A DNA stretch of 37,521 nucleotides from an uncultured beta proteobacterium (GTDB lineage Bacteria > Pseudomonadota > Gammaproteobacteria > Burkholderiales > Burkholderiaceae_C), in assembly GCA_903897925.1 (NCBI GenBank), contig CAIUDG010000029.1, forward strand, positions 1-37,521, given 5' to 3'. A program made the position numbers and the translations under genes. The notes below the pieces were generated by a model that did not search any database, was not told the origin of the DNA, and saw only the letters and a program-made list of their open reading frames with translations. Every line of letters starts with the position of its first letter. Position 1 is the first letter of the stretch. Below are positions 8,502 to 17,471 of this stretch, piece by piece.

Positions 8502-8518
8502 TAGAATGGCACATTCTA
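8502..8518. promoter_or_regulatory. Perfect inverted repeat between ftsY and the M16 peptidase gene
   Basis: TAGAATG, spacer GCA, CATTCTA: a perfect 7-3-7 inverted repeat lying in the 28-bp gap between the divergent ftsY and M16 peptidase start codons and ending on the A of the ATG at 8518. Its place would suit an operator or overlapping control of both genes, but no known regulator is recognised and a chance palindrome is possible. Confidence 0.3.
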
Positions 8519-9960
8519 TGAAACACATCCCACGCTTCCCTTGCACTCCCTTTTTGCACCTGGTTCTGCTGCTGCAATTGGGCCTTGGCGCGCTGTCTGC
8601 GGCGGCTCAGCAGGCGCCGCCGGCGTCGGCCAGCGCCCAACAGTTCACGCTGGCCAACGGCATGACTTTGCTGGTCAAGCCGGACCACCGTGCACCAACG
8701 GCAGTGCACATGCTGTGGGTGCGCGTGGGCTCTATGGACGAGGTCGATGGCACCAGCGGCGTGGCGCATGCGCTGGAACACATGATGTTCAAGGGCACCC
8801 CCAGCGTCAAGGCAGGCGACTTTTCGCGCCGGGTGGCGGCCCTGGGCGGGCGTGAAAACGCCTTCACCAGCAAAGACTTCACCGGTTTTTTTCAGCAGAT
8901 ACCAGCGTCCCGGCTGGAAGCTGTCATGCAGCTGGAGTCAGACCGCTTCGCCCACAACCAGTGGAGTGATGCGGAGTTCGTCCGCGAAATCGAAGTGGTG
9001 AAAGAGGAGCGTCGCCTGCGCACCGAAGACAACCCGCATGCGCGCCTGCAGGAAACCCTCGATGCGGTGGCGTTTCAGGCCTCGCCCTACCGGCGCCCGG
9101 TGGTCGGCTGGATGAGCGACCTTGAAGCCATGACGCCCGACGATGTGCGTGCCTTCTACCAGCGCTGGTATGTGCCGGAAAACGCGGTGCTGGTGGTGGC
9201 TGGCGATGTCGTGCCGGAGCAGGTGCGGGCGCTGGCAGAACGCTATTACGGCAGCATTGCGCCGCGCGCGCTGCCGCCGCGCAAGCCGCGCGTCGAACCG
9301 GAACAAAGCGGCATGCGCCGCTTTGACTTCAAGGCGCCGGCCGAGCAGGCGTATGTTGCGCTGGAGTTCAAGACGCCCAGCTTTGCCGTGGCGGCGCTCG
9401 ATCCGGCACACAGCGACGCCGCCAGTGACGATGCCCTGGCGCTGACGGTGTTGGCAGCGGTGCTCAGCGGCTATGACAACGCGCGCCTGGAGCGCGCCCT
9501 GACCCAGTCCACCGACCATGTGGCCGACAGCGCCCAGGCCAGCTGTGGCCTGATGTCGCGCGGCCCGCAAACCTGTACCCTGGCCGGCGTGCCGGCGCAG
9601 GGCAAGAGCGCGGCCCAGGTGGAGGCGGCGCTGCGCGCCCAGGTCGCATTGATTGCCAAAGATGGCGTCCGCGAAGAAGAGTTGCGGCGCGTGAAAAACC
9701 AGTGGGTAGCGTCCGAGGTCTACAAGCTCGACAGCGTGTTCAATCAGGCGCGCATTCTGGCCACGTACTGGATTCAGGGATTTCCGCTGGACAGTGACGA
9801 ACGCCTGATTGCCCGCTTGCGTCAGGTCACCGGGGCCCAGGTGCAATCGGTGGCGCAGCGTTATTTCGGCGACGACGCCCTCACGGTGGCCACACTGCTA
9901 CCGCAGCCGCCCGACCCCACGCGCAAACCACGGCTGGCAATTCCCGGCATGCGCCACTGA
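8518..9960 (+). CDS. M16 family zinc metallopeptidase (pitrilysin/PqqL-like), catalytic subunit
   Basis: A 480-residue secreted M16 peptidase. A signal peptide is visible at residues 1-30 (hydrophobic core about 11-27, cleavage probably after an Ala-rich stretch). The inverted zinc motif H84-A-L-E87-H88 is intact, and a conserved glutamate-rich helix (VVKEERRLR) follows some 75 residues later as the third-ligand region. Family members degrade peptides in the periplasm. The second gene, 14 bp downstream, is the non-catalytic partner; such pairs form heterodimers in known M16B systems. An alternative in-frame ATG lies at 8506; 8518 was preferred for a standard signal peptide, but no Shine-Dalgarno decides it. 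The frame is also open further upstream, antisense to ftsY. Confidence 0.88.
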   Translation: MKHIPRFPCTPFLHLVLLLQLGLGALSAAAQQAPPASASAQQFTLANGMTLLVKPDHRAPTAVHMLWVRVGSMDEVDGTSGVAHALEHMMFKGTPSVKAGDFSRRVAALGGRENAFTSKDFTGFFQQIPASRLEAVMQLESDRFAHNQWSDAEFVREIEVVKEERRLRTEDNPHARLQETLDAVAFQASPYRRPVVGWMSDLEAMTPDDVRAFYQRWYVPENAVLVVAGDVVPEQVRALAERYYGSIAPRALPPRKPRVEPEQSGMRRFDFKAPAEQAYVALEFKTPSFAVAALDPAHSDAASDDALALTVLAAVLSGYDNARLERALTQSTDHVADSAQASCGLMSRGPQTCTLAGVPAQGKSAAQVEAALRAQVALIAKDGVREEELRRVKNQWVASEVYKLDSVFNQARILATYWIQGFPLDSDERLIARLRQVTGAQVQSVAQRYFGDDALTVATLLPQPPDPTRKPRLAIPGMRH

Positions 9961-9974
9961 CAACTGAGTACGGC

Positions 9975-11384
9975 ATGGCAACACTTTCTTTTTCTTTCCT
10001 CTCCCACTCCTGTTTCCTGCGCCGCTGCGCCGGTCTGGCGCTGCTGTTCAGCAGTGCGGCCTGGGCGGCGCTGCCCATTGACCATTGGACCCAGGCGTCC
10101 GGGGCGCAGGTGTATCTGGTGCAGAGCCCGGCGATTCCGATGCTGGATGTGCAGATCGACTTTGATGCCGGCAGCCGGCGCGACCCGGCAGCGCAGGCCG
10201 GCCTGGCCGGCCTGATGGCGGGCGCCACCAGCTACGGTGTGCGCGCCAGTGGCAAGCAGGCGGCGCTCGACGAAAACGCGCTGAGCGACGCCTGGGCCGA
10301 TCTGGGCGCCAGCTTTTCCGGCAGTGCCAGTGCCGACCGGCTCAGTTTCAATCTGCGTTCCCTGACCTATCCGGACTTGCTGGCGCAGGCCGCTGAACTG
10401 GCCAGTCGCCAGCTGGCAGAACCCCTGTTTCCGGACGCCGCCTGGCAGCGTGACCGGCCCAAGCACATCGCCGCGCTGAAGGAAGCCAACACCCGGCCGG
10501 CAACCCTGGCCGCCAGGGCCTTTGCGCAGGCGGTGTATGGCAGCCATCCTTATGGCTACGAGACCACGGCCGACACCTTGATGCACATCGGGGTGGCCGA
10601 TTTCCGCGCCTTGCATGCGCGCGCACTCAAGCCTTGCGCCGCCAAGCTCAGTATCGTCGGGGCGCTGGACCGGGCGCAGGCCGATGCACTGGCAACCCAA
10701 CTGCTGTCGCGCCTGCCCAGCACCAGCTGTGCGGCGCAGCCTGCGGTGGCCGAAGTGGCCGCGTTGACGGCGCCGCACCAGCAACAGCTGGCCTTTGCCT
10801 CGGCGCAAGCGCATGTGCTGATCGGCCAGCCGGGCATCCGACGCAGTTCACCCGACTACTTTGCCTTGCTGGTGGGTAACCATATTCTGGGCGGTGGTGG
10901 CTTTACCGCGCGCCTGACCGAGGAAGTGCGCGAGAAGCGTGGACTGACCTACAGCGTCTACAGCTATTTCATGCCCGGCTTGCATGCCGGTGCCTTCACC
11001 ATCGGGCTGCAGACCCGCCCTGACCAGGCGGCGCAGGCGGTGCAGCTGGTGCACCAGGTGCTGCAGCAGTTTGTCGCCCAGGGGCCAACCGAAGCCGAGT
11101 TGCAGGCCGCCAAGGACAATCTGATCGGCGGCTTCGCGCTGCGCCTGGACAGCAACCGCAAGCTGCTGGATAACGTCTCCAATATCGCCTGGAACGATTT
11201 GCCGCTGGACTACCTTGACACCTGGACGGCGCAGGTGGCGCGGCTGACGCTGGCGGACGTGCGCAGTGCCTTTGCCCGAGCGGTGCAGCCGGAGCGTCTG
11301 GTCACGGTGGTGCTGGGCGCGCAGGATGCCACGCCGGAGCCCGCGCAGGCCGCCGCCGCGCCAGCCAAGCCCAAAGCACCTTGA
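9975..11384 (+). CDS. M16 family peptidase homologue, non-catalytic partner
   Basis: A 469-residue M16 homologue with a signal peptide (residues 1-33, ending AAWAA). In the place of the HxxEH zinc motif it has GLAGLMAGATS, so it lacks the zinc ligands and should not be catalytic. The C-terminal half has the REKRGLTYSVYSYF segment, which carries the Arg/Tyr substrate-contact pair of M16 partner subunits. It follows the catalytic subunit by 14 bp, and the two very likely work as one heterodimeric periplasmic peptidase. The C-terminal tail is Ala/Pro/Lys-rich and low-complexity. The natural substrate is unknown. Confidence 0.87.
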   Translation: MATLSFSFLSHSCFLRRCAGLALLFSSAAWAALPIDHWTQASGAQVYLVQSPAIPMLDVQIDFDAGSRRDPAAQAGLAGLMAGATSYGVRASGKQAALDENALSDAWADLGASFSGSASADRLSFNLRSLTYPDLLAQAAELASRQLAEPLFPDAAWQRDRPKHIAALKEANTRPATLAARAFAQAVYGSHPYGYETTADTLMHIGVADFRALHARALKPCAAKLSIVGALDRAQADALATQLLSRLPSTSCAAQPAVAEVAALTAPHQQQLAFASAQAHVLIGQPGIRRSSPDYFALLVGNHILGGGGFTARLTEEVREKRGLTYSVYSYFMPGLHAGAFTIGLQTRPDQAAQAVQLVHQVLQQFVAQGPTEAELQAAKDNLIGGFALRLDSNRKLLDNVSNIAWNDLPLDYLDTWTAQVARLTLADVRSAFARAVQPERLVTVVLGAQDATPEPAQAAAAPAKPKAP

Positions 11385-11405
11385 GACCTCAGTTAAGCTA
11401 GCGCC

Positions 11406-12056
11406 ATGCGAACCAAAGCCAGTAAACCTTCCGTGCCCCCGTCCAAACGTCCCCCGCGCCCGCGCAGCGTGCAAAGCCATGAGGTGCGCATCATTGGCGG
11501 CCAGTGGAAACGCAGCAAGCTCAAAGTCGCCGACAAACCCGGCCTGCGCCCAACGCCAGACCGGGTGCGCGAAACCCTGTTCAACTGGCTCGGCCAGGAC
11601 CTGAGCGGCTTGCGTTGCCTGGATGCCTTTGCCGGCACCGGCGCACTCGGCCTGGAAGCCGCCTCACGCGGCGCCACGGAAGTGGTGCTGGTGGAACAAG
11701 ACGCCGCGCTGGTGGCGCAGCTGGAAAAAACCCGGGCCCAGCTCGGTGCCACCGGGGTGCGGGTGCAGCGCGGCGACGGTGTCGCGGCGATTCGCCAGGG
11801 CCACGGCTATGACCTGATTTTTATTGATCCGCCGTTTGACGCGCCGCTGTTCGAACCGGCGCTCAAGGGCTGCGCCGCAGCCATTGCGCCAACCGGCTGG
11901 ATTTATCTGGAAGCCCCGCAGCGCTGGAGCGATGCGCAACTGGCAGACCTGGGCCTGGTGCTGTACCGGCATTTGCGTGCCGGCGCGGTGCATGCCCATT
12001 TGCTGCAGCGGGCGCCTGTTATTTCGGAGCCTGCTACTTTGGAGCCTGCTGCATGA
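11406..12056 (+). CDS. rsmD: 16S rRNA (guanine(966)-N(2))-methyltransferase RsmD
   Basis: Methylates N2 of G966 of 16S rRNA using S-adenosylmethionine. The 216-residue protein has the family's RIIGG start region (residues 28-32) followed by LRPTPDRVRETLFNWL. The SAM-binding LDAFAGTGALGLE is at 72-84 and the catalytic DPPF at 141-144. The first 24 residues are a basic, Pro-rich extension; a shorter start is possible but no internal start with a good Shine-Dalgarno is seen. The gene ends in an ATGA overlap with coaD, the usual arrangement in betaproteobacteria. Confidence 0.93.
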   Translation: MRTKASKPSVPPSKRPPRPRSVQSHEVRIIGGQWKRSKLKVADKPGLRPTPDRVRETLFNWLGQDLSGLRCLDAFAGTGALGLEAASRGATEVVLVEQDAALVAQLEKTRAQLGATGVRVQRGDGVAAIRQGHGYDLIFIDPPFDAPLFEPALKGCAAAIAPTGWIYLEAPQRWSDAQLADLGLVLYRHLRAGAVHAHLLQRAPVISEPATLEPAA

Positions 12057-12544
12057 GCACCACCGTGACCGCCGTGTTCCCCGGCACCTTTGACCCCATC
12101 ACCCTGGGCCACCAAGACCTGATCCAGCGCAGTGCCGGCCTGTTTGGCCAGGTGGTGGTGGCGGTCGCCATGGCGCACCACAAAAAAACCCTGTTCACGC
12201 TGGACGAGCGCCTGGCCATGGTGCGCGAGGTGTTTGCGCCGCTGACCAATGTGCGGGTCGAGCCTTTCACCGGGCTGGTGGTCGACTTTGCGCGCAGCCA
12301 AGGCGCGCAGGTGATGGTGCGTGGCGTGCGGTCCGTCACCGATTTTGATTACGAAGCCCAGCTTGCCGGCATGAACCGCGCACTGGTGCCGGTGCTGGAC
12401 ACCGTGTTCCTGACGCCGGATGCGCGTTACCAGTTCATCAGCAGCACCCTGGTGCGCGAAATCTCGGCTTTGCAGGGCGATGTGGCGCAGTTTGTGGCGC
12501 CGTCGGTGCTGGCCCGCTTGCAGGCCCGGCGCCAGGGCAGCTAA
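12053..12544 (+). CDS. coaD: Phosphopantetheine adenylyltransferase CoaD
   Basis: Fourth step of coenzyme A synthesis: transfers AMP from ATP to 4'-phosphopantetheine to form dephospho-CoA. The 163-residue length is normal for the family. The nucleotidyltransferase motif GTFDPITLGH is at residues 11-20 with catalytic His20, RGVRSVTDFDYE lies in the middle, and ISSTLVRE sits toward the C-terminus. It is translationally coupled to rsmD by the ATGA overlap. In related genomes the next gene is usually the YfhL-type ferredoxin; here two minus-strand genes intervene. Confidence 0.95.
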   Translation: MSTTVTAVFPGTFDPITLGHQDLIQRSAGLFGQVVVAVAMAHHKKTLFTLDERLAMVREVFAPLTNVRVEPFTGLVVDFARSQGAQVMVRGVRSVTDFDYEAQLAGMNRALVPVLDTVFLTPDARYQFISSTLVREISALQGDVAQFVAPSVLARLQARRQGS

Positions 12545-12546
12545 GC

Positions 12547-12563
12547 GCAGCGTTTGCCGCTGC
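12547..12563. terminator. Short hairpin between the convergent coaD and DUF4382 genes
   Basis: GCAGCG, loop TTTGC, CGCTGC: a perfect 6-bp stem directly after the coaD stop and before the DUF4382 stop. No T-tract follows on either strand, so it is only a weak candidate for ending transcription of the two convergent genes. Confidence 0.3.
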
Positions 12564-12571
12564 TGGCCGCC

Positions 12572-14191
12572 TTAAGGCAGCGTCGCTGCCATGGTGGCGC
12601 TGGCGCTTTGGCGCAAATCCGCAAATCCGCTCACCGGCACGATGTGCACCTGGTTGGGTGCTGCGGCGTTGCTGTTCCACAATCGCAGGTAGGCAAAGTA
12701 GTAGCCCACCGGGAACGGTTGCGCGGTCGTGCCGGAGGGCAGGCCGGAAACGCTTGCGACTCCGCCCAGACCGACCAGGCTGCTGATGTCGGCGCTGTTG
12801 ACCACCGCGCCAAAGCGCGTGATTACCAGCTGTCCGTGGTCCCAGCGGTGGGGCGTGGTCGGCGTCAGGGTCAGGTTGACCTGGCCCAGTGCGGCCACGC
12901 CGTTGCCCAGGGTCAGGCCGGCTGGCGCGCTGATGGTGCTGGCACTGGGGCTGATGCTGCTGGCCTGGGTGCGCGTGAAATCGGGGGCGCTGAGCCAGAT
13001 CTGGTAGGCGCCGGCACCTTCTGTGGGGGTGTGCGACACCAGTGTCGCTCCGGGGTTGCCGTTCGACTGGTAGGGGCCGACCAGCAGGTCGCCATCGACT
13101 ACGGGCTCGGCAGCCAGGAAGGTGCCGCTGAACGGATCGGTCTGGCGGAAGCGAATTTCGTAGGGTGCGCTAGTGCCCGGCACGGTTTGGTAGAACTGAA
13201 AATTGCTGGCCGTCGGGTTGGCGGCGCTGGTGCTGACGGTGTATTCGTTGGAGGCCTGCACCGGCACCGGTGTGGCGGCGCTGGCCAGCACGGTGGTACT
13301 GTTGCTGGTCACAGGAACCGACTGGATGATGGTGGTCCTGGCATTGCGACCGCGCACCACAATGTCATAGCTTTGCGAACTGCCACTGACCGGGACCGGC
13401 GACAGCGTGAAGCTGCCATCGGATTGCACATTGGTCCAGCGCGCCACCTGGTAATAGGTTCCGTCGGCGGACAACTGCTCCGCCTTGACCACGAAGTTGG
13501 CGCACAGCGGGTTGCAGGCGATATAGCCGCTGATGCTGCCGGACTGGTCACGGTCATAACCGTGCAGCGTGGGGTTGAGCATGTAGGCATAACCAGCGCC
13601 ATGGCGAAAACGCACGATGTCGTCTCCGACGTTGAATTCAATCGCCAGATTCAGGGTGTGGTCGGCCCGGACGGTAAAACTTCCCAGCAGCGCCAGGCCC
13701 TGATCCGGGTTGGCGATTTCCAGCGGATAGGCGTTGCCATTGGCTTCCACCACGGCGGCGTTGTAGGGCAGCGACTGGGTCGTGCTGACTGTAGCCGCGT
13801 CCCAGGACATCAGGTTCAGACGGATTTGGGCGTAGGTTGCGGCAGGAATATCTGCGCCGCTGAGTATCGAGGCGAGTTGGCCGTTGTTCAGGTTGTTCAG
13901 GTCCACCACCGGGTTGTTGGGCAGATAGACATGCACCCAGCCAGGGGACTCGAGGAGGTCCACCGCACTGGCGCTGGTGTGCAGCGAAATTTGGTTGATA
14001 GCCACATAGGCGTGGCTGAAATCGCTGGATGGACCGTCGGTGATCGATGTCGCCAAGGTTCCGCTGCTGCTGCTGGCGCTGCCGGCACTACCGCCGCCAC
14101 ATGCCGCCAGGGCCAACAGTGCGGCCAGCATGGTGGCCGCCAGGCCCCACTGCCATGGCGCTAGTCGATAAAGGACAGGGGAGATTCGCAT
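12572..14191 (-). CDS. DUF4382 domain lipoprotein
   Basis: A 539-residue secreted lipoprotein. The signal sequence ends in a lipobox with Cys31 (LALAAC-GGG), followed by a Ser/Ala/Gly-rich linker. A DUF4382 domain follows (about residues 45-190), beginning with the typical ITDGPSSDFSHAYVAINQI pattern. The rest is Thr/Ser/Gly-rich beta-type sequence with Ig- or carboxypeptidase-regulatory-like character (GSISGYI... and DGSFTLSPVPV), which suggests further beta-sandwich domains. It has no catalytic motif and probably sits on the periplasmic or outer-surface side of the outer membrane. Function is unknown. ATG at 14191 is chosen because it starts the signal sequence; the frame is open to 14329 without a plausible leader. 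It interrupts the usual coaD-ferredoxin neighbourhood. Confidence 0.8.
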   Translation of the reverse strand: MRISPVLYRLAPWQWGLAATMLAALLALAACGGGSAGSASSSSGTLATSITDGPSSDFSHAYVAINQISLHTSASAVDLLESPGWVHVYLPNNPVVDLNNLNNGQLASILSGADIPAATYAQIRLNLMSWDAATVSTTQSLPYNAAVVEANGNAYPLEIANPDQGLALLGSFTVRADHTLNLAIEFNVGDDIVRFRHGAGYAYMLNPTLHGYDRDQSGSISGYIACNPLCANFVVKAEQLSADGTYYQVARWTNVQSDGSFTLSPVPVSGSSQSYDIVVRGRNARTTIIQSVPVTSNSTTVLASAATPVPVQASNEYTVSTSAANPTASNFQFYQTVPGTSAPYEIRFRQTDPFSGTFLAAEPVVDGDLLVGPYQSNGNPGATLVSHTPTEGAGAYQIWLSAPDFTRTQASSISPSASTISAPAGLTLGNGVAALGQVNLTLTPTTPHRWDHGQLVITRFGAVVNSADISSLVGLGGVASVSGLPSGTTAQPFPVGYYFAYLRLWNSNAAAPNQVHIVPVSGFADLRQSASATMAATLP

Positions 14192-14228
14192 CAATTTGGG
14201 TCCAACGAAGGCGCAATTTATATCTGGT

Positions 14229-14405
14229 CGCACCGCTAGGTGCGTTACCGTACGGTGATAACTATATAGCCGAATTTGTTGCCGATCATTTCGCTGAAGT
14301 AAAAGTGCTGGTGCTATTCGCGTCGGCACCGGGCTGGTTTCTGGCCGCGGCCGGAACTATGGGTGCGAATAGCTACCAATGTCTTGTCAATGGCTATCGA
14401 TAGCC
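14229..14405. promoter_or_regulatory. Palindrome-rich intergenic region upstream of the DUF4382 gene
   Basis: The 222-bp gap between the DUF4382 start and the amidase stop holds several perfect inverted repeats. These are CGCACC-GCTA-GGTGCG (14229-14244), ACCGTACGGT (14247-14256), GCTATTCGC at 14313-14321 paired with GCGAATAGC at 14365-14373 across GGCCGCGGCC (14343-14352), and GGCTATCGATAGCC (14392-14405). On the minus strand TATATAG near 14263-14269 could be a -10 element for the DUF4382 gene. The far pair could fold at the 3' end of the amidase mRNA and is followed by a CTTTTAC stretch, a loose terminator candidate. Which palindromes matter is not decidable here. Confidence 0.4.
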
Positions 14406-14413
14406 TCCTGTAG

Positions 14414-15841
14414 TCAGCCGAAGTCTTCAGGTGCTGGCCAGGGACGCTGGTTGCCGCGCAATACCTCGAAGGCGCGGCTGAGTTGCAGCACGCCCAGGTC
14501 GTCAAAGCGCTGGCCGGCAATCTGCAGGCCGATCGGCAGGCCGTCGTCGGTGTAGCCACATTGAATGCTGGCGGCGGGCTGCTCCGACATATTGAAGGGC
14601 ACGGTGAAGGCAATGTGTTCCAGCGGGCGCAGCGGGTCGTTGGTGGGGCCTGGCAGTTGCGCGTCAAATGCAGCGATGGGCGCGGTCGGCGAGATGACAT
14701 AGTCATAGTTCCGACAGGCCTGTACCGTGGCCAAGCGGGTGGCATGGAACTGATTGCAGGCGACAAAGGTTTGCGGGCCGCTCAGGTCGGCTGCGCTGTC
14801 GGCCCAGGTGCGAATATAGGGCAGCACGGCATCGCGCTGCTCTGGCGCCAGCGCCGCCAGGTCCAGATGCGAGCGCATGCGCCAGGCAAAGTCCATGCCG
14901 CTGAGCATGTGTGGTGTCAGAAACGGCGCCATCGGTTCGATCACCGCGCCAGCGGCTTCCAGCAGACGCGCCGCCTGCACCACCGCTGCCTGCACTTGCG
15001 GTGCCACCGGCAGGCCACAGCCGGCGTCCAGCAGCAGGCCGATGCGCACACCGCGCAACATTTCCAGCGGCGCGTCCCAGGCGTCCCACTGGATCGCCTG
15101 GAACGGCAGTGCCATGCTGTCGCGCTCATCGGGCCAGCACAGGGCCTGCATCATCAGGGCGGCGTCCTGCACTGTGCGGGTCATGGGTCCGGCGACGCGG
15201 CCGGTGTAGGGTGGGTCGATGGGTATGCGTCCCAGGCTGGGTTTGAGTCCATAAATGCCGCACCAGCCGGCCGGCAGGCGGATCGAGCCGCCAATGTCGG
15301 TGCCCAGGTGCAAAGGGCCATAGCCGGCCGCAGCGGCAGCGGCGGCACCGGCACTGGAGCCGCCGGGGGTTTTTCCAAGGTTCCAGGGATTGCGTGTCAG
15401 CGGGTGCAGGCTGGACACGCTGGACGACAGCATGCCGTAGTCTGGCATGGTGGTCTTGCAGAGCAGGATGCAGCCGCTTTCGCGCAGCCGTGCGGCCGGT
15501 GGCGCGTCGTCCGGCGCCGCGAGCGGGCGGGTGGCGCGGGTGCCCAGCGGTGTCGGGTCACCCCGGGTGGCAATGTTTTCCTTGAGGGTCAGCGGCACCC
15601 CGTCGAGCGGGCCCAGGGCTTCGCCACGCTGCCAGCGCCGCTCGGATTGCTGCGCCTGCTGCAGCGCCTGCTCCGGCCGCCAGAGGTAGCTGGCGTGCAG
15701 CAGCGGTTCCCAGCGTTCCATGTGTGCCAGCACGGCGCGCGTGACTTCTACCGGCGACAGGGCTCGGCAGCGGTAGGCCGCAACCAGGGCGGCGGCGCTC
15801 CATTCGTTCAAGGGCAGCGCGCGCTCGGTGGCATGGTTCAT
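14414..15841 (-). CDS. Amidase signature family hydrolase
   Basis: A 475-residue amidase-signature enzyme that hydrolyses an amide bond. The Ser-cisSer-Lys triad is visible: Lys87 (LTLKENI), the cis-Ser pair S162/S163 in GGSSAG, and the nucleophile Ser186 in GTDIGGSIRLPA. Length is normal for stand-alone members (AtzF/indoleacetamide hydrolase/6-aminohexanoate-cyclic hydrolase group). There is no signal peptide and no GatB/GatC partner gene nearby, so it is not the glutamyl-tRNA amidotransferase subunit. The substrate cannot be read from sequence. It is divergent from the ferredoxin gene and runs toward the DUF4382 gene. With that gene it forms a two-gene block between coaD and its usual partner. 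Confidence 0.87.
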   Translation of the reverse strand: MNHATERALPLNEWSAAALVAAYRCRALSPVEVTRAVLAHMERWEPLLHASYLWRPEQALQQAQQSERRWQRGEALGPLDGVPLTLKENIATRGDPTPLGTRATRPLAAPDDAPPAARLRESGCILLCKTTMPDYGMLSSSVSSLHPLTRNPWNLGKTPGGSSAGAAAAAAAGYGPLHLGTDIGGSIRLPAGWCGIYGLKPSLGRIPIDPPYTGRVAGPMTRTVQDAALMMQALCWPDERDSMALPFQAIQWDAWDAPLEMLRGVRIGLLLDAGCGLPVAPQVQAAVVQAARLLEAAGAVIEPMAPFLTPHMLSGMDFAWRMRSHLDLAALAPEQRDAVLPYIRTWADSAADLSGPQTFVACNQFHATRLATVQACRNYDYVISPTAPIAAFDAQLPGPTNDPLRPLEHIAFTVPFNMSEQPAASIQCGYTDDGLPIGLQIAGQRFDDLGVLQLSRAFEVLRGNQRPWPAPEDFG

Positions 15842-15898
15842 GACGGTAGCAATGTTTTATTGGATGGGCAGCGGCAATTATGGGTCCGTTGGCGATAA

Positions 15899-16713
<815 letters not shown>

Positions 16714-16742
16714 GGCGCTTCCCCTTGGGAGTCAATAGCGCG

Positions 16743-17390
16743 CTAGGGTAGTTCGGTGCGGCCCGGTGTGTTGTCTGCTTGTGCCGGTGGCGGTGCTTTG
16801 GGTGGCTTGGGGCGCGGTGGCTTGCTGGTGTGGATGCGCATGGTGGCCTTGTCCATGGCGCCGGCCAGCAGGTCGGGCACAGCCAGTAGGGCGCGGTCCA
16901 GCGTCTGTTCGATGGCGATGCGGTGGTCTTGCGAGGGCTTTTTCAGCACCCAGCTCACCACCTCGGATTTGTCACCCGGGTGGCCAACACCGATGCGCAA
17001 GCGCCAGTAGCGGTCACTGCCAAGCTGGGCGTGGATGTCGCGCAGTCCGTTGTGGCCGGCATGGCTGCCGCCGAGTTTGAGTTTGGCTTCGCCGGGGGCG
17101 ATGTCCATCTCGTCGTGTGCCACCAAAATTTCCTCGGGGGCTATTTTGAAGAAACGCGCCAGCGCGGCAACCGACTTGCCGGACAGGTTCATGAAGGTCT
17201 GCGGTTGCAGCAGCCAGACCGTCTGGCCGTTGATGCTGGTGCGTGCCAGCATGCCGTGGTAGCTGCGGTCCATTTGCAGTCCGAGCTTGAGCTGGCGCGC
17301 CAGTGCGTCGATCCACCAGAAACCGGCGTTGTGCCGGGTGGCTTCATATTCCGGGCCGGGATTGCCCAGGCCCACAAACAGTTTGATCAT
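16743..17390 (-). CDS. pth: Peptidyl-tRNA hydrolase
   Basis: Cleaves the ester bond of peptidyl-tRNAs released from stalled ribosomes. The 215-residue protein starts with the family hallmark [19 protein letters not shown], including Asn10 and catalytic His20. HDEMDI and [13 protein letters not shown] are present in the middle as the substrate-binding regions. Residues beyond about 190 form a Pro/Lys-rich extension not needed for the fold. It lies downstream of rplY, separated by a strong hairpin, as in most betaproteobacteria. Confidence 0.95.
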   Translation of the reverse strand: MIKLFVGLGNPGPEYEATRHNAGFWWIDALARQLKLGLQMDRSYHGMLARTSINGQTVWLLQPQTFMNLSGKSVAALARFFKIAPEEILVAHDEMDIAPGEAKLKLGGSHAGHNGLRDIHAQLGSDRYWRLRIGVGHPGDKSEVVSWVLKKPSQDHRIAIEQTLDRALLAVPDLLAGAMDKATMRIHTSKPPRPKPPKAPPPAQADNTPGRTELP

Positions 17391-17424
17391 GCGGGGATGT
17401 TAGTGCAAAGCCTGCGCGCCAATG

Positions 17425-17452
17425 ACAACGGCCCACCGAAGTGGGCCGTTGT
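17425..17452 (-). terminator. Hairpin with UUCG loop between rplY and pth
   Basis: A perfect 12-bp stem (ACAACGGCCCAC / GTGGGCCGTTGT). In the minus-strand transcript its loop is UUCG closed by a C-G pair, an extra-stable tetraloop. It sits 19 bp after the rplY stop. No T-tract follows, so it may act as an attenuator or mRNA 3'-end stabiliser separating rplY from pth levels rather than as a full terminator. Confidence 0.6.
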
Positions 17453-17471
17453 GAAGGCAGCAAAAAGCGCC

